Shown here piece by piece: positions 1 to 5,661 of a stretch of DNA of 5,661 bases (the first letter of the stretch is position 1; each line of letters starts with the position of its first letter). Where the stretch lies: contig CANGVB010000282.1 of the NCBI GenBank assembly GCA_947456995.1, positions 1-5,661 of the forward strand, written 5' to 3'. This DNA comes from Bryobacteraceae bacterium. Lineage in GTDB: Bacteria > Acidobacteriota > Terriglobia > Bryobacterales > Bryobacteraceae. A program made the translations under genes and the position numbers. The notes beneath the pieces were generated by a model, which worked only from the letters and a program-made list of their open reading frames with translations, did not search any database and was not told the origin of the DNA.

Positions 1-569
1 CGCTGCTTCAGCAGCATCGTAAAGATCAATCCAATTGGCCCCTGGCCCAGCACCAGTGCCAAATCTCCCGGCTTCACCCCAGACTGCTCCACCCCCTTCA
101 GGCACGTATTCACCGGCTCAACAAAGCTCGCCTGCTCAAACGACACCCCTGCAGGAATCTTCTCAACTCCATGCTCGACAATCCACGGCATCACCCGCGC
201 ATACTGCGCATAACCACCACCAGCCGCCTCAAATCCAGCCGTAATGCCCACTTTCTTGTAGACGCCGCATTGCGCATATAATTTCCTCGCGCAATAAAAA
301 CATTTCTTGCAAGGAATGTGGTGAAAGCCAATCACCGCATCACCCACTGCAAACTTCGTCACACCCTCACCCACAGCCGCAACAATCCCGGCCGTTTCAT
401 GACCAAATACTCTGGGTGGCTCAAGCAACCCATACTCGATCTTCTTCAAGTCCGTATGACAGATCCCGCACGCTTCTACGCGGATCAAAATTTCTCCAGC
501 CCCAATCTCGGGCACTGGCAATTCTTCAATTTCCACATGCTGCTTGCCGCGATAAACGGCCGCTCGCAT
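1..569 (-). CDS. Zinc-dependent medium-chain dehydrogenase, partial (C-terminus off the left edge)
   Basis: The frame stays open from an ATG at 569 to the left edge, giving 189 residues and no stop. It is an MDR (GroES-like) alcohol/polyol dehydrogenase. Catalytic zinc ligands are Cys37 in GICHTD and His57-Glu58 in GHE, with Glu151 (VEP) at the position seen in sorbitol/threonine dehydrogenase-like members. A structural zinc site is formed by Cys87, Cys90, Cys93 and Cys101. The NAD(P)-binding Rossmann fold begins with GQGPIG at 175-180. Roughly the second half of a usual 340-350 residue protein is missing. The start is uncertain. ATG at 569 gives the family-like MRAAVYRGK and leaves 4 nt after the hpnG stop. 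In-frame TTG codons at 581 and 602 are alternatives, and the one at 602 has a GGAG six bases upstream. Its place directly after hpnG suggests a role in the hopanoid side chain (inference). The substrate is not known from sequence. Family assignment is firm. Confidence 0.9.
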   Translation of the reverse strand, partial: MRAAVYRGKQHVEIEELPVPEIGAGEILIRVEACGICHTDLKKIEYGLLEPPRVFGHETAGIVAAVGEGVTKFAVGDAVIGFHHIPCKKCFYCARKLYAQCGVYKKVGITAGFEAAGGGYAQYARVMPWIVEHGVEKIPAGVSFEQASFVEPVNTCLKGVEQSGVKPGDLALVLGQGPIGLIFTMLLKQ

Positions 570-573
570 GCGT

Positions 574-1188
574 TTAGGCAATTCCGGCGACGGATGATTC
601 AAACGCTTCTCCAAGTTGTTGCACGGCCAGTGTCCCTTGACGCTTCAGCCGCATTAAATCAGCTATCTTCATGATGCCAGCAAATGCAATCCGGGCGGTT
701 TGAAATTGTCCCGCTTCGTCCCGGTAAAGATTAAAGTCCAGCGGCAGATCCTCTCCTGCCAAATCGCTCACCGCCTTGATACAGGCAAACTCAATCCCAT
801 GCGCCTCACATCCATAAGCAAGTGCAGCCGCCTCCATATCGACAATTTCTGCCCCATCGTCAAACAGCTTCTTCTTGTCTCGCGCCGTCACCGCCACACG
901 GTCCTGACTCCTCAACACCGCCGGCACTCCAGCCAAAGCCCGCGGCTCAAACGTACCCAGCGGCGATTCAATCCGCGTCACCACCCGCACATCTCCGATA
1001 CCCAGTGCAGGATCCAGCGCCCCGCAAGTCCCTGCCGACACCACCAGCCGCGGCCGCTCAGCCGCAACTGCCGCATCCAGCGCCGCACGAGCCGCACGAA
1101 AGCCCGGCCCACACTCCACCACTCGGTATCCAGCCGGGATCGCCCTCGCCTCCATCCCCATCGCGCAAATCACCAAAACATCCTTCAT
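574..1188 (-). CDS. hpnG: HpnG, hopanoid-associated nucleosidase/phosphorylase (adenosylhopane to ribosylhopane)
   Basis: 204 residues of the purine nucleoside phosphorylase/MTA-SAH nucleosidase fold. In known hopanoid producers HpnG removes adenine from adenosylhopane, leaving a ribosyl-hopane intermediate. Visible family features: AMGMEA near the N-terminus with Glu13 aligning to the general acid Glu12 of E. coli MTAN; SAGTCGAL at 51-58 in the glycine-rich phosphate/ribose loop; VDMEAAA at 116-122, with Glu119 as the ribose-contacting Glu; and AVSDLAG at 139-145, with Asp142 as the catalytic Asp. ATG at 1188 was chosen because it overlaps the hpnA stop as ATGA, has AAGGGGGG four bases upstream, and makes MKDVLVICAMG the N-terminus. 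A GTG at 1209 would add seven unneeded residues. A general MtnN is possible on fold alone, but the position after shc-hpnA favours HpnG. Confidence 0.9.
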   Translation of the reverse strand: MKDVLVICAMGMEARAIPAGYRVVECGPGFRAARAALDAAVAAERPRLVVSAGTCGALDPALGIGDVRVVTRIESPLGTFEPRALAGVPAVLRSQDRVAVTARDKKKLFDDGAEIVDMEAAALAYGCEAHGIEFACIKAVSDLAGEDLPLDFNLYRDEAGQFQTARIAFAGIMKIADLMRLKRQGTLAVQQLGEAFESSVAGIA

Positions 1189-2153
1189 CGCGCCCCCCTT
1201 CGAAACCACTCCACCGCACGCCCCAGCGCTCCATCCACAGCCACCGGCCGGTACCCAAGCTCACGCTCAGCCTTCGCCTGGCTCACCCACATCTTGATAT
1301 GCGCATACCTCACCCCATCCAGCGCAATCCCGGGATGCTTCCCAGTAATCCCAGCCCACCACGTGGAACAATACGCCGCCGCATAAGCGATCGCATAAGG
1401 AATCTCCACCGTCGGAGCCTTCAACCCGCTCACCGCCGCCAACCGGTCCAGCATCTGCTTCAGCGTCAGATTCTCACTCCCCAGGATGTACCGCTCCCCA
1501 ATCCTTCCCTTCTCCGCGGCCAGCAAATGCCCCTCTGCCACATCCGCCACATCCACGTAATTCAAACCCGTATCGATGTAGGCAGGAATTCGCCCTCCAA
1601 GAAAATCCACGATCACCTTCCCCGTCGGCGTCGGCTTGAAATCATGATCCCCCACCGGCGTAGTCGGGTTCACCACAACCACAGGCACACCCTCCTTAGC
1701 CGCTTCCAGCGCCACCTGCTCAGCCAGATACTTGGATCGCTTATAGTGCCCCTTCATATCCGCCACCCCAACCGGCGAAGCCTCATCGGCAACAAGCCCC
1801 TTGCGCATCCCCACAGCCCCCACCGTCGAGCAATACACCACGCGCTCCACGCCAGCCGCCCTCGCTGCCTCCATTACATTCCTGGTCCCCTCAACATTCG
1901 ACGCATACATCTCCGCCTCATCCGCCACCCACAGCCGGTAATCTGCCGCCACATGAAACACATGGCTGCAACCCTCCATTGCCTGATCGAGCGACCCTCG
2001 ATCCCTCAAATCCCCACGCACCGTCTCCACATCCAGCTCCGCAACAACACCAGATCGCGACAAGGCCCTCACCTCAACTCCGCGCTCTCTTAACTTGCGT
2101 GCAACATGCCAGCCCACAAATCCGGTGGCGCCGGTAACCAATGCTCGCCTCAC
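1185..2153 (-). CDS. hpnA: HpnA, hopanoid-associated NAD(P)-dependent sugar epimerase/dehydratase (extended SDR)
   Basis: 322 residues, full length for the HpnA family. The N-terminal Rossmann motif is TGATGFVG at 7-14. An acidic residue (Asp48 in RGDL) lies in the cofactor region. The catalytic set is Ser109/Thr110 with Tyr137-x3-Lys141 (YKRSK). NPTTPVG at 162-168 and the C-terminal stretch KAERELGYRP at 294-303 are typical of extended SDRs and of HpnA. A hydrophobic, aromatic segment at about 252-270 might touch the membrane (inference). The start is GTG at 2153. An in-frame TAA six bases upstream rules out anything longer, and no clear Shine-Dalgarno lies at normal spacing, so translation may depend on ribosomes finishing shc 16 nt earlier. 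The exact reaction is not settled for this family. It is usually assigned to hopanoid side-chain sugar modification because it co-occurs with shc and hpn genes. Confidence 0.92.
   Translation of the reverse strand: MRRALVTGATGFVGWHVARKLRERGVEVRALSRSGVVAELDVETVRGDLRDRGSLDQAMEGCSHVFHVAADYRLWVADEAEMYASNVEGTRNVMEAARAAGVERVVYCSTVGAVGMRKGLVADEASPVGVADMKGHYKRSKYLAEQVALEAAKEGVPVVVVNPTTPVGDHDFKPTPTGKVIVDFLGGRIPAYIDTGLNYVDVADVAEGHLLAAEKGRIGERYILGSENLTLKQMLDRLAAVSGLKAPTVEIPYAIAYAAAYCSTWWAGITGKHPGIALDGVRYAHIKMWVSQAKAERELGYRPVAVDGALGRAVEWFRRGAR
1193..1200 (-). promoter_or_regulatory. Ribosome binding site that fixes the hpnG start
   Basis: On the minus strand AAGGGGGG lies four bases before the ATG at 1188. 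The spacing suits that ATG and not the upstream GTG at 1209, and it lies within the last codons of hpnA. This supports the shorter, 204-residue HpnG. Confidence 0.6.
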
Positions 2154-2169
2154 CGTTTACTGGCAAAGC

Positions 2170-4113
2170 TCACTTCGCCTCTTTCCCGCGATTCAGATAC
2201 ATCGCAATCGCCATCATCGGGAAGGCATTGCGATACATGTGATAAGTCAGGTAAAACACCTTCGGAAAGCCCGTGCCGGTAGCAAGCTCTTCATCCCAGC
2301 TTCCGTCCTCGCGCTGGTTCTCGATCAGATACTCCACACCCTTGCGAACACTCTCGCTCGTGTGGTCTCCACCTGCCAGCAGGCCCATCACCGCCCACGC
2401 CGTCTGACTCGCCGTCGAAGGCCCATTCACGTAAGTATGCTTGTCATAGCTCAGGCAGGATTCGCCCCACCCGCCATCGGAATTCTGATTCGACCTCAGC
2501 CATTCCCCAGCCCGCAATACATAAACCTCGCGATCACTCACGCCCGCCTGACGCAATCCCTTCAGCGCCAAAAACGTCCCGTAAATGTAATTGACACCCC
2601 AGCGCCCGTACCACGATCCATCCTGCTCCTGCGAATCAATCAGGTACTGAATACCCCGCCGCATCGCCGGATCATTAGCCCCAATCCCGTACCGCGCCAG
2701 CGCATCGATCACTCGTCCGGTAATGTCCGGGCACGACGGATCCAGCATCGCATTATGATCAGCAAACGGGACGTCACTCAAGAATTCCCACTTGTTGTCT
2801 ACGTCAAACGCAGCCCAGCCGCCATCCTTGCCCTGCATCCCGATCAGCCAGTTCACAGCACGGCGAGCAGCAGCTTCCTGCCCGGTCAGATTGGTCGCCT
2901 TGGCCTTGTCCAGGCCAATCAACACCATCGCCGTATCGTCGATATCCGGATAAAACTCGTTCGCAAATTCGAAATACCAGCCCGACGGCTCCAGCTTCGG
3001 ACGCTTCACTGCCCAGTCGCCCTTGCGACGGCATTCTTTGGTCAACAGCCAGTCCGCACACCGGCTCAACGCCTGCTGCACATCCAGATTCGCCGGTGTC
3101 GCCTCTACCTCTGCCAGCGCGTAAGCCGCAATCGCCGTATCCCATACGACGGAGAAACAGGGCTGAAAGTAGAAGCCCTTCGCATCGTCATCCACCATCA
3201 GATCTTCAAAATGCTTCAGCGCGTCCACCCGGCGCTGGTCATCCTTGGCATAGCCAAGCACATCCATCGCCATCACCGAATACATCATCGGAGGATAAAT
3301 CGCCGCCAAACCATCGGAATACTGCAACCGCTCCAGCATCCACTTCTCGCACTTCTCAATCGACATCGGACGCAACAGCGATTTCAGCGGAGACTTCTCA
3401 TAAAGCTTCAACGCCGAATCCGCCGTATAGAAGAAGTTCTTGAAACTCCAGAATTTGTCAGCCGGCCGGAAGTCAAAACTCACCCCCGGCTTCACGATTT
3501 CCTTCAGATCAAAGCCTGCAGGCACCGGGCATCGCACATCCGACGAAGCAATAATCGACAGCGGAATCACAATCGCCCTCGACCAGCTCGACATCTCGTA
3601 AATGAAGTTACCCAGTAACATCATCTCCGGCGGTACACTCGGCACACAATCCTTCGGGTACAACCCAAACAAACTCAAATTCAGCTTCGTATAGCTGTTC
3701 GCCGCCTGTATCCCACCAAGCTCAAGAATCTGATCCCGCAGCCGTACCATCCGTTCATCGCCCGCCGGAATCCCGGCAACCTTCAACGAAAAATACGCCT
3801 TCACGCAGGCAGAAATCTCCACCGGCCCCTGCGGATAGATATTGAAACCACCATTCGGCAACTGACGCGCCAGAATCGAAGCTACCGCGCGTTCAATCGT
3901 CGGCCGTGTCGGCGGATTCCAGACACCCTTCTCCACCCGGTGCAGCCACAACTGAAACAAAATGTAATCCGACTCAAGCGTCGTATCCGCCGTCAGATCT
4001 TCCCACCAGAACCCCGCCTGATGCTGCCGGCGCAGCATAAAGTCAGACGCTTTGCGAACCGCCCCTACTGCCTTGGACGCCACTGGATCCGCATATTGAA
4101 CTTGCGGACTCAT
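2170..4113 (-). CDS. shc: Squalene-hopene cyclase (HpnF/Shc)
   Basis: 647 residues, within the usual 630-730. It cyclises squalene to hopene/diplopterol and is expected to be a monotopic enzyme on the cytoplasmic membrane. The acid motif DIDDTA is at 390-395, with Asp392 the likely initiating proton donor by analogy with the Alicyclobacillus enzyme. QW-type repeats occur at Gln30-Trp36, Gln427-Trp433, Gln495-Trp501, Gln543-Trp549 and Gln600-Trp606. Other family hallmarks are CPDITGRV at 461-468, GGWGESC at 547-553, GPSTASQTAWA at 564-574 and GTGFPKVFYLTYHMYR at 613-628. All catalytic landmarks are intact, so the enzyme should be active. The ATG at 4113 overlaps the ispH TGA as ATGA, with GGTGAG (4128-4123) nine bases upstream. 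It lies between the enzyme that makes the C5 precursors and the hopanoid-tailoring genes. An oxidosqualene cyclase is ruled out by the bacterial motif set and gene context. Confidence 0.98.
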   Translation of the reverse strand: MSPQVQYADPVASKAVGAVRKASDFMLRRQHQAGFWWEDLTADTTLESDYILFQLWLHRVEKGVWNPPTRPTIERAVASILARQLPNGGFNIYPQGPVEISACVKAYFSLKVAGIPAGDERMVRLRDQILELGGIQAANSYTKLNLSLFGLYPKDCVPSVPPEMMLLGNFIYEMSSWSRAIVIPLSIIASSDVRCPVPAGFDLKEIVKPGVSFDFRPADKFWSFKNFFYTADSALKLYEKSPLKSLLRPMSIEKCEKWMLERLQYSDGLAAIYPPMMYSVMAMDVLGYAKDDQRRVDALKHFEDLMVDDDAKGFYFQPCFSVVWDTAIAAYALAEVEATPANLDVQQALSRCADWLLTKECRRKGDWAVKRPKLEPSGWYFEFANEFYPDIDDTAMVLIGLDKAKATNLTGQEAAARRAVNWLIGMQGKDGGWAAFDVDNKWEFLSDVPFADHNAMLDPSCPDITGRVIDALARYGIGANDPAMRRGIQYLIDSQEQDGSWYGRWGVNYIYGTFLALKGLRQAGVSDREVYVLRAGEWLRSNQNSDGGWGESCLSYDKHTYVNGPSTASQTAWAVMGLLAGGDHTSESVRKGVEYLIENQREDGSWDEELATGTGFPKVFYLTYHMYRNAFPMMAIAMYLNRGKEAK

Positions 4114-5120
4114 CCGTTAGCGCTCACCGGCCTTAGGTTTGATATCGTATGCAGCTCTGTCGGCAGCGTAAATCGCACGTCTTCTTCCTTGATTTCCATC
4201 TCTTCCATATCTGTAAACCCATGCTCGTCCCGCAGGAACGCCATCAGTTCTTCCACCAGATTTTCTGGCGCACTCGCGCCTGCAGTGATCGATACCGTCT
4301 TGACGCCCACCAGCCACTCTGGTTTCACCTCGGTGCAATCATCCACCAAATAAGAAGGAACACCCGTCTTCTCACACACCTCTACCAGGCGCCGTGAATT
4401 CGACGAATTCTGGCTACCCACCACCAACAACAATTCACACAACGGAGCCACAGCCTTCACCGCAATCTGGCGATTCTCCGTCGCATAGCAAATATCCTGC
4501 GCCGGCGGGCCTTGGATCAACGGATACTTTTCCTTCAGCGCAGCCACAATATCGCGGGTCTCATCGAGCGACAACGTCGTCTGCGTCAGATATACAATCT
4601 TGGTCGGGTCTGGGAATGTAATCCCTGCTACGTCCTCAGGCCGTTCCACCAGAAACGTACAATCGGGCGCTTCCCCCATCGTCCCCACCACTTCGTCGTG
4701 GTTCGAGTGCCCCACCAGCGCAATCGAGAAGCCCTTCCGCGCATAGCGCACAGCTTCCAAATGCACCTTCGTCACCAGCGGACAGGTCGCATCAATCACG
4801 TTCAGCTTCCGCTCTTCAGCCTCGGTTCTCACCGCAGGAGACACCCCGTGGGCCGAAAAAATCACCCGGCATCCACTCGGCACCTCAGCCAGTTCCTCTA
4901 CAAATACGGCCCCAGCCGCACGCAATTCGTCCACAACGTGTTTGTTATGAACAATCTCCTTGCGCACATATATGGGTGCCCCATACAGATCGAGTGCGAT
5001 CTTGACTACATCAATCGCGCGGACCACGCCAGCGCAAAACCCTCGCGGAGACAAAAGAATGATTCTCTTGTTAGCCGTAGGACTCGTGGAAGAACTCGAG
5101 TTTGGCATCGGAATCTTCAT
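4110..5120 (-). CDS. ispH: 4-hydroxy-3-methylbut-2-enyl diphosphate reductase (IspH/LytB)
   Basis: 336 residues. IspH is the last enzyme of the MEP pathway and converts HMBPP to IPP and DMAPP using a [4Fe-4S] cluster in the cytoplasm. The three cluster ligands are Cys29 (RGFCAGV), Cys113 (DATCPLV) and Cys211 (QDICYATENRQ). The substrate-contacting histidines and Glu are in VHNKHVV (His58), FSAHGVS (His91) and GHSNHDEVVGTMG (His141, Glu143). The first Cys lies 17 residues later than in E. coli because of a Ser/Thr-rich leader (MKIPMPNSSSSTSPTANK). A second Met at residue 5 is a less likely start, since AAAGG sits nine bases before the ATG at 5120. The C-terminus carries an acidic tail (MEEMEIKEED, 305-314). 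It begins 12 nt after lpxK and overlaps shc by 4 nt, so precursor supply and hopanoid cyclisation are probably co-expressed. Confidence 0.98.
   Translation of the reverse strand: MKIPMPNSSSSTSPTANKRIILLSPRGFCAGVVRAIDVVKIALDLYGAPIYVRKEIVHNKHVVDELRAAGAVFVEELAEVPSGCRVIFSAHGVSPAVRTEAEERKLNVIDATCPLVTKVHLEAVRYARKGFSIALVGHSNHDEVVGTMGEAPDCTFLVERPEDVAGITFPDPTKIVYLTQTTLSLDETRDIVAALKEKYPLIQGPPAQDICYATENRQIAVKAVAPLCELLLVVGSQNSSNSRRLVEVCEKTGVPSYLVDDCTEVKPEWLVGVKTVSITAGASAPENLVEELMAFLRDEHGFTDMEEMEIKEEDVRFTLPTELHTISNLRPVSANG
4123..4128 (-). promoter_or_regulatory. Likely ribosome binding site of shc
   Basis: GGTGAG on the minus strand, nine bases before the shc ATG and inside the end of ispH. Together with the ATGA overlap it suggests both independent and coupled initiation. 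Confidence 0.5.
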
Positions 5121-5126
5121 TATAAC

Positions 5127-5141
5127 CGACCTTTATGGTCG
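5127..5141 (-). promoter_or_regulatory. Small inverted repeat over the lpxK stop and ispH ribosome binding site
   Basis: On the minus strand CGACC-ATAAA-GGTCG forms a perfect 5-bp stem with a 5-base loop. The loop holds the lpxK TAA stop, and the AAAGG ribosome binding site of ispH (5134-5130) spans the loop and the 3' arm. A ribosome terminating on lpxK would open it, so it may couple ispH translation to lpxK. The stem is short and could be chance. It has no U-tract, so it is not a terminator. Confidence 0.35.
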
Positions 5142-5661
5142 TGTTCGACTATTAAGTCCGCTTGGAACCACCATTCTTTGCTCCAATACGTACACGCCCC
5201 CATCCAGCTTCACCGCATCCTTCGCCGTCGTAATCAAAACCTCTCCCTTGGCCCGTAATCCAGCCAAATCCGCCGCAGAATACTCGTGATGATCCCGGAA
5301 TTCCACCAATTCCACCCCGCCCAGCCCCTTCCGGTCCAGACTCTGCCGAAACGATCCCGGGTTCCCCAACCCGCAAAAAGCCACCCGCCGCCCCTCGGCA
5401 GGCAACTCCCGCAACCATTCCTCCGTGCCAACCTCAAACACTTCCTTACCCCCCATCAGCCGCTTCAATCCCGTCATCTCAACCCCAGCCCGCGCCCGCG
5501 TCACCACAAACACATCCGCCCTCGCAAGAGCCGAAAGCGGCTCCCGCAAATACCCCATCGGCGGCACACCCCACCCCGGAAACGGCCGCAACCCGTCCAC
5601 ACAAACGATATCCAGATCCCGATGAAGCCCCCGGTGCTGAAACCCGTCATCCAGCAAAATC
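5133..5661 (-). CDS. lpxK: Tetraacyldisaccharide 4'-kinase LpxK, partial (N-terminus off the right edge)
   Basis: Only the last 175 codons are present (first complete codon at 5660-5658), about half of a usual 330-350 residue LpxK; the P-loop half is missing. LpxK phosphorylates the 4' position of the lipid A disaccharide precursor at the inner membrane. The window begins in ILLDDGFQHRGLHRD, the conserved DDGFQHR region that holds the catalytic Asp pair. It continues with GYLREP (the family's GPLREP), GLGNPGSF (the family's GIGNP), RDHHEYS (the family's DHH) and ITTAKDAVKL (the family's TEKDAVK; here Ala replaces Glu). The TAA stop is at 5135-5133, inside a small inverted repeat before ispH. 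A TTG near the edge is an internal Leu, not a start. It is a usual neighbour of other envelope-lipid genes, and here appears to lead into the ispH-shc-hpn run. Confidence 0.95.
   Translation of the reverse strand, partial: ILLDDGFQHRGLHRDLDIVCVDGLRPFPGWGVPPMGYLREPLSALARADVFVVTRARAGVEMTGLKRLMGGKEVFEVGTEEWLRELPAEGRRVAFCGLGNPGSFRQSLDRKGLGGVELVEFRDHHEYSAADLAGLRAKGEVLITTAKDAVKLDGGVYVLEQRMVVPSGLNSRTRP

Noticed and set aside
574..1188. Calling this gene mtnN (MTA/SAH nucleosidase) for general methionine salvage.
   Set aside because: The fold and catalytic residues would allow it, but the ATGA overlap with hpnA and the shc context fit HpnG much better.
822..3618. Two long, nearly back-to-back plus-strand open frames (822-2093 and 2095-3618) opposite hpnG, hpnA and shc.
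   Set aside because: Their translations are rich in Pro, His, Arg, Ser and Gln with no recognisable domain, and they lie wholly antisense to well-supported genes. They arise from the codon bias of the minus-strand genes.
4396..4410. GAATTC-GAC-GAATTC, a short double palindrome within ispH.
   Set aside because: It encodes the conserved Asn/Ser-rich loop of IspH (NSSNSRR) and is explained by coding sequence. No other copies were noticed.
5119..5124. TATAAT on the minus strand, overlapping the ispH ATG, as a possible -10 box.
   Set aside because: The hexamer about 17 bases upstream (CGAACA) matches the -35 consensus poorly. A promoter there would start transcription inside ispH and lose its ribosome binding site.
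5655..5657. A TTG start that would make lpxK a complete short protein of 174 residues.
   Set aside because: The TTG is an internal Leu of the conserved LLDDGFQH motif, and the frame stays open to the window edge. The gene is cut by the edge.

Overview
All recognisable genes in this window lie on the minus strand and read from the right edge to the left edge as one tightly packed run: lpxK (partial) > ispH > shc > hpnA > hpnG > zinc-dependent dehydrogenase (partial). It is a hopanoid biosynthesis locus joined to the last step of the MEP isoprenoid pathway and to a lipid A kinase. LpxK implies a Gram-negative, lipid A-making outer membrane, and IspH implies the MEP route. The gene mix, the fairly high G+C and the style of the proteins are most like Acidobacteriota (Terriglobales-like). 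That placement is from memory of similar clusters, not from a search, and is tentative.

Layout, in transcription order. 5661-5133: C-terminal half of LpxK, cut by the window edge. 5120-4110: IspH, which makes IPP/DMAPP. 4113-2170: squalene-hopene cyclase. 2153-1185: HpnA, an SDR-type putative sugar epimerase. 1188-574: HpnG, which removes adenine from adenosylhopane. From about 569 to the left edge: the first 189 residues of a zinc-dependent medium-chain dehydrogenase. There is no intergenic stretch longer than 16 bases. Two junctions are ATGA stop/start overlaps (ispH/shc and hpnA/hpnG). No terminator, tRNA, rRNA, mobile element or CRISPR array was seen.

How the genes fit together: IspH supplies C5 units. 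Squalene, made by genes not in this window, is cyclised by Shc. The usual next steps are HpnH (not seen; expected further left), which forms adenosylhopane, and HpnG, which yields ribosylhopane. HpnA probably acts in sugar or side-chain modification. The dehydrogenase directly after hpnG is the most interesting item: by position and family it is a candidate for the reduction of ribosylhopane to bacteriohopanetetrol, or for another side-chain redox step. This is an inference. The rest is a well-understood set of genes in a compact arrangement.
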